A stretch of 64,000 nt of DNA, taken from assembly GCA_963576565.1 (NCBI GenBank), contig OY755038.1:175117287-175181286 (forward strand). Direction: 5' to 3'. The stretch comes from Aspidapion aeneum. Taxonomy: Eukaryota > Arthropoda > Insecta > Coleoptera > Brentidae. Position 1 is the stretch's first letter, and each line of letters begins with the position of its first letter. Under the pieces are notes generated by a model. The model was given only the letters and a program-made list of their open reading frames with translations. It had not been told where the DNA came from and made no database searches. The position numbers and the translations under genes were made by a program. Of this stretch, positions 22,266 through 32,896 are shown piece after piece.

Positions 22266-22282
22266 CTATCCTCCTCTTCAGG
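22266..22282 (-). promoter_or_regulatory. Polypurine tract of gypsy element
   Basis: On the minus strand CCTGAAGAGGAGGATAG directly precedes the 3' LTR. This is the expected plus-strand-DNA primer position. Confidence 0.8.
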
Positions 22283-22515
22283 TTTGATCGTCTCGATCAA
22301 CATTTGCCAGATAAGGTTTTAGTCTGTCCAGATGAACAACTTTCATCTTGGATTTCGGGCTTCTCTGGATTCGGTAGACTACATCATTAATTCTCTTAAC
22401 AACTATAAGGTCCTTCCGATGGTGGTGTCAACTTAGGTGATCTTCCTTTCTTTCGTTGAGGATTATATAGCCAGACTTGATCATTCTCTTTAAACCCTGA
22501 AGAGTTTGCCTTCAG
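22283..22515 (-). pseudogene. Gypsy integrase C-terminus, cut off by the LINE
   Basis: The minus-strand frame reads DQVWLYNPQRKKGRSPKL, EGPYIVVKRINDVVYRIQ and KVVHLDRLKPYLANVD, the GPY/F-type end of gypsy integrases. The N-terminal side continues at 27,331 after the inserted LINE: the gypsy sequence joins as RYDL plus KANS across the insertion. It terminates just before the purine tract. Confidence 0.85.
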
Positions 22516-22943
22516 TTCACCTGTACGGTGACGTTTGACAGACAGACGTTCTCAAGTGGCGTCCGCGGAAAAAGCTCAAAAAAGTCGAGCAAAGTGACAA
22601 AATCGAGTCAAAAGAGTACTGAAAATATTCGCTAAACTTTTGTGCATCGATAGAGATAAAGGTGGACGAAAAAACCAAAGAAATAGTAAGAAAAATCGCA
22701 TAAATTCCAAAAAATTTCACCAAAATTTTTTCTACAAAACTGTCAAGCGTCAGTCATAAGTCATATGTCGGGCGACTACTATACTGTCACAGACGAGAAA
22801 CAACACTAAAACCAAGGATAACAAGCAGAGGCCGTTCACAAACTACGACCCAAAAATTACTGATCTAGACAACAGGCCGGAATTCCTGATCAAAACAGTT
22901 GATTGCTGCACAAAATAAACAGCTGTGAAAAATAAAAACAAGA

Positions 22944-23903
22944 ATGACTGGGGCGACTACAAGAAATGCCTCCCTACTTTGTGGGAAATGTGGAAGTAAT
23001 GTGAACACTAGGTCATTGGAAAGCCTGCAATGTAGAGATCCAGAATATGGCTGTAGTAAATGGTTTCATTTACCTTGTACAGATATAAATGAAATGGAAT
23101 ATGGGGTGCTAAAAAAGCTAAATAAGACGTTTTGCTGCAAAAGCTGTATGAATAAAAAAAAAACAAATACATCTCAAACTGGACAAACTAGCACAACAAA
23201 GAAAACAAACAAAAACATGAGCCTGGAGGATATAATGGCTGCAGTGCAAGAGATTAAAACAGATATTAGGGACATAAAAAAGGACCTACAGTTTTACTCA
23301 GAGTGCTATGAAGAGCAGAAAGTCAGAAATAAAATGTATGAGGAAGAAATACATAACTTAAAGCAACTAACTCAAAATCTTACAAGTGAAGTATTGAAAA
23401 TAAAATCAATTCTGGCAACAAAAGATACACAACAAAGAAAGAATAACATGATTATTGACGGTATTAAATACGAAGCCAAGGAAAATGAAACCTCTTGGAT
23501 TAAGGATATTAAACAAAATGCAGAGAAAGCCATAAGATATGTATACCCAAACATAAAACCTGAGGAATATAAAATTAGGCTTACAAACACCAAACTATCT
23601 AATGCACCGCTAACAATCGAATTCGAATCAACAGCATCAAAAACTAAATTTGTAACAGAGCGCAAAGCAAAAGGAAAATTACAGGCAGCTGACTGTGGGA
23701 TACTAAGCCATGGACAAACCATAATTTATTTCAACGAGGATATGACTAAAGAACAGAGCGAACTCTTCAAAAAGACAAAGGAATTAAAGATGAAGGGGTA
23801 TAAATATGTATGGGCCAAGAATGGAAGCATTTTTGCAAGAAAAGAAGACACAAGCATGATCATAAAAATAAGAAAAGAAGAAGATATTGAGAGGTTAAAA
23901 TAA
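22944..23903 (+). CDS. LINE ORF1 protein with PHD-like finger
   Basis: An intact frame of 319 aa. Residues 13-63 form a PHD-type zinc finger (CGKCGS, CSKWFHLPC, CCKSC). About 84-165 is a coiled coil rich in K/E with heptads (EIKTDIRDIKKDLQF). The C-terminal half includes NNMIIDGI and LKMKGYKYVWAKNGSIFARK, like the FP-type nucleic-acid-binding domain found in many LINE ORF1 proteins. ORF1 proteins bind the element RNA as a chaperone. It is followed 54 bp later by ORF2. It is the only intact frame of this element, and the ATG at 22,944 is the first in frame. Confidence 0.85.
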   Translation: MTGATTRNASLLCGKCGSNVNTRSLESLQCRDPEYGCSKWFHLPCTDINEMEYGVLKKLNKTFCCKSCMNKKKTNTSQTGQTSTTKKTNKNMSLEDIMAAVQEIKTDIRDIKKDLQFYSECYEEQKVRNKMYEEEIHNLKQLTQNLTSEVLKIKSILATKDTQQRKNNMIIDGIKYEAKENETSWIKDIKQNAEKAIRYVYPNIKPEEYKIRLTNTKLSNAPLTIEFESTASKTKFVTERKAKGKLQAADCGILSHGQTIIYFNEDMTKEQSELFKKTKELKMKGYKYVWAKNGSIFARKEDTSMIIKIRKEEDIERLK

Positions 23904-23957
23904 ATAAGTAGGTTAGGATATAATATATACTTAACTTAATTTTTTTTAGGCTTAAAA

Positions 23958-26916
23958 ATGACTTACAATGTACTGATGGATGACTACCAGAGTGCAGAAG
24001 CTATTGAGTGTGACTGCCTGAGTAATATGAAAACAAGCGCGGAAGGGGAATTGCTAAATGTTATACACTTTAATATATGTAGCTTAAATGCACATTATGA
24101 TGACCTAACTGCGTACCTTGAGGCAGGTAGTATAAAATTTGATATAATAATTTTATCTGAAACTAGTATAATCAACAATATAAACAACTTCTCAATCCCT
24201 GATTATGAAATATATCATAATGAAAGCCAGCTCAACAAATGTGATAGTACCGTCATTTTAATCAAAACAAACTTATTTCCTTCAGCAAGCATAATCACAA
24301 TGTACTTTAGCAAATTTCTAAGAATTACATTTGTAAAACATAACATAAAAATGGGTTTAACCTCAATTTACAACTCACCATCCCGTGATAAAGAGTTATT
24401 TATCAAAAACTTAAATGATACACTAGAACTAATCAATACAAAAAAACAAACTATAGCAATATTCTGTGGTGATACAAATATAAACATACTTAAAACAAAC
24501 ACAACACAGCCATTATCAACAGATTACTTAAACTGCCTCCATAAACATGGATTTGTTAGCTACATAAATGCTCCCACCCATGATAAAACATGTATTGATC
24601 ATTTCTTTGTTAAAAACACCCAAAATAATGTGACTATAACAAAATCATTCATATTGAGGAGTGGTTCAACTGATCACTTTCCAATTGTTTGACTCTTGAC
24701 GGCAACAACAAAAAAGTAGCCTCAATAAATGAAACCATGAAATTAAAAAAAAAAATTTTCAAGAAATCACTAATAACTTAAAAAACAGAGATTGGGAGTG
24801 TGTATTAAATTGCCCACAAACTGACCTGTGTACAAATAAATTTATAGATATATTACTACAAATCCTACAAAATGCAACACAAGTAAAAACAAAAAAATAT
24901 AAAACAAATAAAAAACAGTGGATAACAATGGGAATCATACGATCTATTAAAAATCGCGATAAATTAAAACGTGAAACAATTAAAGACCCACTAAACATAA
25001 ACTTACTAAACAAATATAGAAAATATAGGAATGTCTTAAATAATATAATTAAAAAAGCTAAATTCGCCTATTACAAAAAAAAGTTATCAGAAAATAAAAA
25101 CAATATAAAAAAAGTATGGGAAATAATCAGAGGCATCTAATGAAACAAATAATAAAGCTACAAATATAAATTCGCTAAATGATGAGAATTCACTCATAAC
25201 AGAACCAAAGCAAATTGCAAACACTTTTCTAAAACATTACTGTAACATTGGGAGAAAACTAAGCAAAAAAATACAACAAAACAAATATAAATTCACAGAA
25301 AAAAAAATAAACTCCATTGCCAAATTTCAAAAGCTAACATCAGATGAACTTATAACACAAATAAAATTACTAAAAGACAAAGCGGCAAGTGAACCGGATC
25401 ACTTAAGTGTAAAAATTTTAAAAGAAAACCAAGAAAGCTTATAAAACCTATACTTCACATAGTAAATCTCGTTATCACAACAGGAAGATGGCCAGAGCTA
25501 CTTAAAAATTCAATTAGAACCCCTGTGTTTAAAGCCGGTGACAGGCAGGACAAAGAAAACTACAGACCAATAGCAGTGACAGGAACCATAAACAAGCTTC
25601 TGGAAAAGTGCATAAAGCTTAGGTTGACTAGTTATATGGATGAAAATAATATAATGTCAGACTCACAGTATGGATTTCGAGCTGGGGTAAGCACTGAGGA
25701 TGCTCTACAGGACATGACTGAGTATGTTGTAAAAAACTTCAATGAAGGATATAAAACCATAGGCATTTTTATCGATCTTGCCAGAGCGTTTGACACTGTG
25801 GCGCACCCAATTCTGTTAAAAACCTTAAAAAGCATAGGAATACAAAACATTGAATATGATCTTTTTAAATCTTACCTTGAATCAAGAACACAACAAGTGA
25901 AAATAAATAAAAGTACAAGCAAAAAAGGAGAGATAGAGTATGGTGTGCCATAGGGTACCGTTCTGGGGCCGATACTTTTCTCCATTTATATAAACAATTT
26001 ACCAAATGTATTACCTAAACATAATAGCTGGATAGGGTGTTATTGTGATGACACAGTTTGTCTAATTAGAGCCAAAACATGGAGGGAAGCATTTGAGATC
26101 GCTGAAAAATATGTCACTATTATAAAACTATGGATGGATCAAAATCTTTTAACATTAAATAGCTTAAAAACAAAATTTATACCGTTTCAAATGACTAATT
26201 GCAAGATTCCACAAAACCAATACATAAAAATCCATGACCATGAATGCTTCGAGAAAAATATCCCTGCAAACTGCAAGTGCAGCATGTCAATAGAAGCTAC
26301 AGATAATATAAAATACCTTGGGGTATATATTGATAAAAACCTAAAATATAATAAGCATATCCACTACATAACAGAAAAGCTAAGAAAAACAATTTATAAA
26401 TTTTACCAATTAAGGGAATTCATGTCTCATAAACTGTTAAAGATGGTGTATCAGGCCCTAGTGGAGTCAATACTGGGTTATGAAATAGGTGTATGGGGAA
26501 GTGCGTGCACAACCACATTGAATGGCTTAATAAAAACACAAAAATATATCCTAAAAATTATTTAAAAAAAACCAAAACGATATCCCACTGTGGATCTTTT
26601 TAAGGAAATAAAACTATTAACAATTAGAGAGCTTTATTTTAAAACAGTTTCTAAATATATGCACAAAAATCAAAAATATAGAGTTTCAATAAATCATAAC
26701 ATTGGAACAAGATCCATAACAAATAAAAATATTCATATCTCTAGGGTGGAATTTGTGTCATGTCAGCGTCACATCTCATTTGTGGGGCCTAGGGTCTTTA
26801 ACATGGTATCTAATGAAATAAAAAAAATAGTTAGTAAAAAGACCTTCAACAATAAAATAAACAGCTGGATAAGGGACAACTCCCATCTCATTGAGGGCAG
26901 ATTTAGTATCTTCTAA
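23958..26916 (+). pseudogene. LINE ORF2: AP endonuclease and reverse transcriptase, broken
   Basis: The endonuclease spans 23,958-24,692, with HFNICSLNAHYDDL, DIIILSETSI, FCGDTNIN and GSTDHFPIV (the SDH end motif). A frameshift follows. RT motifs come next: DKENYRPIAVTGTINKLLEK, SQYGFRAGVSTEDAL, FIDLARAFDTVAHPILL, GVP then GTVLGPILFSIYIN, and YCDDT where YADD is usual. The end reads VESILGYEIGVWG and HISFVGPRVFNMV. In-frame stops lie near 25,138, 25,441, 25,951 and 26,563. It nicked DNA and primed reverse transcription when active. Confidence 0.9.
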
Positions 26917-27360
26917 AACAAATTAAAACAAATTATCTTCTAAAACAAATTATAACTCAGCATCGCCTCAAGGCCAAACACTATGGTGGATCATTAATTT
27001 TATTGGGTTTAAGTTTTTAAAAAACAATCTCATGTTCTGTGATAGTATATACCTGTTTTGTATGTGTGTGTTCTTGTATATGAATTCAGTGGATACAAAT
27101 AATAATAGGGCATAACAATGTGATATATCTTTTTTATACTACTAATAATTTTTATAAGGATCTCAATAGATTAAATAATTGTAATATAAATTTTAACTAG
27201 GAATAACGATAAGGATTGACGAAAGAACACATTCCCGACAAGTCACTTGTGACTTAGGGAATCTGTTCAAATGGAAATTGTAATTTGAATGTAATGCTTT
27301 TTTATAACATAAATGAATCTTGAATCTTGAGGTCATATCTCGCTTTCATGCGGTCACTGG

Positions 27361-27851
27361 TTCATATGGTATTCAACTATGGGGTTGTGCTAAAGAGAGT
27401 AACATTCTAGTTGTACAGAGATTTCAAAATAAAGTATTAAGAAACATTGTGAATGCACCTTGTTACGTTCGAAATAGTGACCTTCATCGAGATCTAAAAA
27501 TCGAAACTGTAGCAGAGACTATAAAAAAGTACGCAAAAAGCCATGAAGATAGACTCTATCGGCATGTGAATGTGGAAGCAATTCAGCTTCTAGACAATAC
27601 TATGCTAGTTCGACGACTAAAAAGAGAGTAAAGCTAGTAAACTAAGTGAATTACACATAAAACAAAATAATGCTATAGACACAACACAATTGTGAGTTAC
27701 AGACTAAACAAAGCGGGGAGAACTGTTGAGTGAACCCTAAGTTTAAATCTGACTTTTCTAGTAAATTAAGTTAAAAGAAAATTGCTAATTAGCCTTACTG
27801 ACTAGATTGTAATAAAAAAAACACAGTGTGTTTGACAAATAAAAAAAAAAA
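27361..27851 (+). mobile_element. Jockey-type LINE fragment with 13-bp target duplication
   Basis: The 491-bp 3' end of a Jockey-clade LINE. Translation gives YGIQLWGCAKESNI, RFQNKVLRNIVNAP and NSDLHRDLKIETV. The usual VRRLKR end is followed by a short 3' UTR and a terminal A-rich tract. ATGCGGTCACTGG flanks it at 27,348-27,360 and 27,852-27,864. It inserted into the gypsy integrase gene. It is 5' truncated, as is usual for target-primed insertion. Confidence 0.95.
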
Positions 27852-27864
27852 ATGCGGTCACTGG

Positions 27865-28791
27865 CTATTTCTATTCGATCTCTAACCACTTCATGGACAT
27901 CGTGCAGCTTTTGCCTTAAACGTTCGACATAGTCATTAACCTCTAAGTGTTCTTCTTCAAACGCAGTTCTCTACCAAATAGGATACTAGATGGAGTAGCT
28001 CCTCTCGTATTGTGAATGGCGGTTCTATAGGCCATCAAAAACAATGGAATATATTGGTCCCAATCTGTTTGGTGCTCATCAACAACTTTGCAAAGATGTT
28101 CTTCTATTGTTTCATTAAATCTTTCGACCATGCCATTTGACTGCGGATGTAAAGCAGTAGTCCGTGTTTTAGGTATTCCTAAAAGGTCACAGAGATTCTG
28201 GAAGAGCTTTGATTCAAAGTTTCTTTCTTGATCTGAATGTAGTTCCAAAGGAATGCCAAATCTGCTGAAAACATCATTTACCAGAACTTCTGCAACTGTA
28301 GCGGCCTCTTGGTTAGGCAAGGCAAAAACTTCTGGCCATTTGCTAAAGTAATCCATGACAACAAGGATGTATTTGTTGCCCTTTTTAGTTTCTGGAAATG
28401 GTCCGGCCACATCAATAGCAATGCGTTCAAATGGCAGACCTACGTTATATTGTTTCATTTGACCTCTGGACTTTGTTTTGGGACCTTGGCTGGCTGCACA
28501 AGTCGAACATCGGCGGCACCAGTTTTTCACATCTTGAAAGTAATTGACCCAATAAAATCGGTTTCTAATTTTGTCCATGGTTTTATTTATGTCTAGGTGT
28601 GCGCCTGATTTTCCACCATGGCATTCGGACATTATATTGTCTACCATGCTCCTAGGAACCACTACTTGATTAATTACAGTCAGGCCATCGGCACTTTCCC
28701 GGGCACTTTTAAGGATGTTTTCTTCTACAGTGAATCCCATTGTGCCCACAGTGATTTGAATATCACCCCTTGGTTTGCGATATCTTGCCAT
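27865..28791 (-). pseudogene. Gypsy integrase: zinc-binding and catalytic domains
   Basis: The HHCC zinc domain is seen as HGGKSGAHLDINKTMDKI through WCRRCSTC. The catalytic core has AIDVAGPF (first D), HSDQERNF (second D) and NGMVERFNETIEEH (E). It ends with PSSILFGRELRL, after which the frame shifts. The RNase H tail precedes it in a different frame near 28,790. The integrase end continues at 27,347-27,331 and 22,515-22,283 beyond the nested LINEs. Confidence 0.9.
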
Positions 28792-29219
28792 GATGGTCGT
28801 GGCTTGTTCTCTTCTTTCAATCGCAAGATAGGTCCCACATCTTTGTCGTTAAGTTGTGTGGTTCTAATCGAAGCCGACATCCATTCTTCATCTGGTTCTA
28901 ACTTCTGGCGCACGTAGGTAATTCCTTCTTTCCGGTCAATTTTCCTGCAATGTTTACAATCCTCAGGGCAAGGTCTTCTGGACAATGCATCCGCATTATT
29001 ATGCACCATTTTCGCTCGGTGCTTAATTTGATAATGGTTTTGTTGTAGCTTTTCTATCCATCTCGCGACTTGCCCCTCAGGTTGTTTCATTTTCATGAGC
29101 CACTGTAACCCAGCATGATCCGTTCTAATCAGAAACTCTTTTCCATAGAGATATTTGTGAAAGTGATCTACGGATTTAATGATGGCTAGGAGCTCCTTTC
29201 TGGTACCACAATAATTTCT
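28725..29219 (-). pseudogene. Gypsy RNase H C-terminal part
   Basis: Translation begins NYCGTRKELLAIIKSVDHFH, then FLIRTDHAGLQWL and HNNADALSRRPCP, the distal half of gypsy RNase H with its linker to integrase. The N-terminal half (ILDTDASNDGIGAVLSQ) is at 36,024-36,344, on the other side of the BEL insertion. The CTCTG duplication at the cut shows that the two halves were once contiguous. Confidence 0.9.
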
Positions 29220-29224
29220 CTCTG

Positions 29225-29695
29225 TGTTAGTCCACGGTTAGAAAAACGTTAAAGGCAGTGGACTGTAAATATTTTAATTAATGAAAGCGCGAACCAACAT
29301 AAATATTGATATGAATTACGAAATAATCAAACGTCCATAGGTAAAATATTGGTGTCACACAACGGTAATCAGAACAAATGCACTCACCAGTTTTGCAGCC
29401 ACTTTCTCCTCGTTCCAAGGGGCCCCTGAATGGATCTAATGATGTCACCACGTAGCTGAAGGGCTGAAGTTTCTAGTTCTATGCTTCAGTACACAAAAAT
29501 CGAGCACTTTCAGGTGTAGATATTTGAAATAGTTGGAGAACGAAATTAACACGCCATTTTCTCTAGGCGATTGACAAGGATCTCACTGGTTGTTGGTGCG
29601 CATGTCCAAATACGCGGAATGCGCTTTGTCCTTCATACAGTTGTGTGTTTTTAAAAATATATATAAACAACCGCGAAAGTTAGCGGGAGCTAACA
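29225..29695 (-). repeat. 3' LTR of BEL element
   Basis: 471 bp, TGTTAGTCC to AGCTAACA on the plus strand. A TATATATAAAC run near 29,660 may be the promoter core. The purine-rich TTTTGGAGGGCAG on the minus strand (about 29,699-29,711) just inside is the likely polypurine tract. Confidence 0.95.
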
Positions 29696-29928
29696 TAACT
29701 GCCCTCCAAAACACACAATTTTAGAATTTCAACCGGACAGATATAGATATAAGAAGAAGAATCGACCGATAAATATAAATGAATGAAAACAGATAAGTAT
29801 CGTAAGTTTATTTAGATATAACGAAATCCCGAAAAAAGGCAAAACAAACAAACAAAAAATTCAAAAAAAATTAAAAATAAAAAAACCTATTGTAATACCC
29901 GGTAAAAGGTAGAAAATTAAAATTACTT
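29696..29928 (-). other. BEL 3' untranslated region
   Basis: An A-rich interval between the integrase stop and the 3' LTR, with the purine tract beside the LTR. No ORF. Confidence 0.7.
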
Positions 29929-30897
29929 TTAATTTGGCAAGAGGCACAGTTTTACAACTGGCCGCTTATAAACACCGGTAACCGTTTGTACCATCGCGAC
30001 ACGCACCTGACCGTCCCCGCCGGGATGCAGTTCGATGACCCGACCGACCGGCCATTTCAAAGGCGATTGAAGGTGATCACTTGTTATGATAACCAGATCA
30101 TTTAATTTGATATTTGGGGACGAATCAGCCCACTTGTGTCGCTGTTGTAGCGTATGCAAATACTCTATAGAATACCATTTCCAAAAATCATTATGTAGTT
30201 TTTGGATTAGTTGCCATCTCGAGAGCCGATTTAGGGGAACCTCAGACAAATCTGACTCCGGAATTTCTGAATTAAGGGGTTCAAGTGTCAAAAAATGCCC
30301 AGGGGTAAGAGGTTGAAGATCGTGTGGGTCTGAAGAGGCAGGAGATAAAGGGCGACTGTTAAGTACGGCTTCTATGCGACAGGTAAGGGTGGACATCTCC
30401 ATGATAGACAACTTCTGGTCGCCGACAACTCGTACAAAGTGAGTTTTAAAACTTTTGACGCCAGCTTCTGCCAGGCCATTGAAATGTGGACTGAGAGGAG
30501 GTCCCAGATGCCAACGAATAGAAAGTCTGGTGGCAGCACTTCTTGCGTAATCCAGTAATTGGTTACGAAACCCTATAAAATTACTGCCTTGATCTGACCA
30601 GCATTGCGTCACGCTTCCGCGTCTGGAAATGAATCGATGGAATGCACCTACGAACCCTTCGGTGGACAGTTCCATGGTTAATTCCAAATGCACGCAATGT
30701 GTGGCCGTACAGACAAACACACAGACATACGATTTGAAAGCTTTACAACCACGGTAACGATGAGGAATCACAAAGAAAGGTCCACAAAAGTCGATAGCTA
30801 CACTCGAAAAAGGTTTAAGTTGATTGATTCGATGAGCGGGAAGTGAACTCATTATGGGCGGTCTATAGGGTTTAGGGTTGATTCTAAAACATTGCAA
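29929..30897 (-). CDS. BEL/Pao integrase
   Basis: A 322-aa frame. The catalytic triad is visible as VAIDFCGPFFV (D), SDQGSNFIGF (D) and GLAEAGVKSFK (E), in the form characteristic of BEL/Pao. HCVHLELTMELSTEGFV lies between. The C-terminal part carries LNDLVIITSDHLQSPLKWPV and GRVIELHPGGDGQVRVA, the usual DNA-binding end. The zinc-binding start lies upstream in the RNase H frame (ESAHRQYLHPGFKTLHIQ), so a frameshift near 30,925 separates the halves. It inserts cDNA into host chromosomes. Confidence 0.92.
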   Translation of the reverse strand: MQCFRINPKPYRPPIMSSLPAHRINQLKPFSSVAIDFCGPFFVIPHRYRGCKAFKSYVCVFVCTATHCVHLELTMELSTEGFVGAFHRFISRRGSVTQCWSDQGSNFIGFRNQLLDYARSAATRLSIRWHLGPPLSPHFNGLAEAGVKSFKTHFVRVVGDQKLSIMEMSTLTCRIEAVLNSRPLSPASSDPHDLQPLTPGHFLTLEPLNSEIPESDLSEVPLNRLSRWQLIQKLHNDFWKWYSIEYLHTLQQRHKWADSSPNIKLNDLVIITSDHLQSPLKWPVGRVIELHPGGDGQVRVAMVQTVTGVYKRPVVKLCLLPN

Positions 30898-32896
30898 GCA
30901 CTTGGATATGGTTCTTTGAATTGCCCGTCTGTATGTGTAATGTTTTAAACCCAGGATGAAGATATTGTCGATGAGCGGACTCGATAAGAAGAGTAGTTAA
31001 ACGATGGTCACTCGAAAGTAAGACGGGGTGTTTTGCAGAATAAGACAAAAGGTCAGATTTTTGTAATCTGCCACCGACTCTAATGATATTATTCTCATCA
31101 AGAAAAGGTGAAAGTTTTCGCAAAGGTTTCGGTATTAGTTTATCCTTAGATAACGCGGAAAAAAGCTCAGAAAAACAAGAACCTTGAACGCGTTTGATAA
31201 GAAGGTGTAACGCACTTTGCATCTCACCGGTGGTAGAAAAAACAATATTCTCAAAAATAACTTTTTGGTCCGGCGGCTTAGTGGGTTTTTGATAGGAATG
31301 GTTTTGAAAAAGGTTAACTATTCGAAGGACATAACAAATGATACGTTGAATTTTGGATATAGATGAATATTTGATAAGAAGCTGATCTAAGAAGTTGACA
31401 TCAATTATCGCATTGCAACAGACTTTTGGCTTTTCCTCCAGATTAATATCTCCGAAATCAATCGGCATTTTTGATTTATGAAAATCGGGCCATTCGTTTT
31501 CGGGAGACCACAAAAACGACGGTGCGTTCCACCACATGTCATGTGACATGAGCTGTGAAGGGGTGGCCCCTCGTGACGGAATATCGGCTGCATTCAAAGC
31601 AGAAGGAATGTAGCGCCACGAGTTTGAGGGAATGATTTCTTGGATTCTACTGACTCGATTTCCAACAAAGGTTTGCCAGCGATTAGGAGGGGATGAAAGC
31701 CAGTGCAATACGACTTGCGAATCGCAGAAAGTAACGATATTTGTAAAAGTTATTTTTCCTTCATAGCTAGATAAAACGAAGTCAATTAATTCGCTTAAAA
31801 GAAATGCGCCTAGGAGTTCTAGCCTAGCCAAAGTTTGTGACTTTATAGGCGCGACCCTAGATTTTGCAGATATGAGAGAAACAGATATATTATTTTCCTC
31901 TTCTACACGAAAATATACGACGCCTGCGTAGCCTCGAATTGAAGCGTCACAGAAGCCGATGATTTGACAGGTATTGGTTTTTGACAGCTTGATTTGTCGG
32001 GGTAATTGAAAATTGGAAAGAAGCGGGAATTCAGAACGAAGTTTGTTCCAAGAGTCGATGATAGAAGAATCTGGTTCTTCGTCCCAGCCTATTTTCGATA
32101 TTCACAACTGTTGCAAAATAAATTTTGCTTGTAGCAACAAGGGACAAAGAAAACCTAAGGGATCGAAGATTGTCCCTATGATAGATAAAATAGAACGTTT
32201 GGTTGGGGGTTTGTCCTTCATTCGGCATTGATAAGAAAAAATGTCGTTTTTTGGATGCCATTGAAGTCCTAAAACTTTGATAAAGTGGGGTTCCTCCTTG
32301 TCGAAAGAGAGAGGCATTTGACGATCGGACTCTGGCAATGTTGCCAATAACTTAGGACAATTGCTTGCCCATTTTTTAAATTCAAATCCTCCCGACTTCA
32401 ACAAATCCTTGAGTTCTGTTTGAAGGGAGAGAGCTTCAGAAAGCGAAGGGCTAGTTCCCAAGATATCGTCGATATAGATTGACGTTTTTAGAACAGTACT
32501 AGCCATAGGAAAACGTTCCTTTTCTCTCTCTGTCAGCTCATTTAAGGTACGCATGGCTAGAAAAGGTGAGCATGTCATGCCAAAAGTGACAGTAGAAAGT
32601 TCCCACACTGAAAGTGGGTCATGTGGAGAAAACCTCCACAATATCCTTTGATAAGGACGGTGATAAGGATTAATAAGGACTTGACGGAACATCTGTTTGA
32701 TGTCAGCAATGTAGGCAATAGGATTAAGACGAAACGTAAGGAGTAAAGAAGCAATATCCTTTTGAAATTTCGGTCCAGATAACAATGTGTCATTGAGACT
32801 AATATTTTTTGGGGTGACTGCCGCACAATCCCAGACTACCCTTAATTTTGTACTTAAGCTTTCCGGCTTTAGTACGCAATGATGTGCTAAAAACAC
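30884..32896 (-). pseudogene. BEL/Pao reverse transcriptase and RNase H
   Basis: One frame from 32,896 to 30,884 is broken by a single stop at about 32,103-32,105. RT motifs: CVLKPESLSTKLRVVWDCAA, IAYIADIKQMFRQVLI, TVTFGMTCSPFLAMRTLNEL and the catalytic YIDDIL (near 32,460). RNase H motifs: IIGFCDASIRGYAGVVYF, ARLELLGAFLL and VTFCDSQVVLHWL. The end runs into the integrase zinc region. The protease frame overlaps the RT start by ten bases in another frame, so a second break lies near 32,900. Confidence 0.92.

Larger units (their letters stand above)
22516..27330 (+). mobile_element. CR1-like non-LTR retrotransposon, nearly full length
   Basis: About 4.8 kb inserted into the gypsy integrase region. 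It has a 5' UTR of about 430 bp, ORF1 (22,944-23,903), ORF2 with AP endonuclease and RT (23,958-26,916), a 3' UTR and a terminal TGAATCTTGAATCTTGA tandem. There is no poly(A) tail, and little or no target duplication is visible, as in CR1/L2-type elements. The gypsy reading frame continues cleanly across both edges, which fixes the boundaries to within a few bases. Confidence 0.9.
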
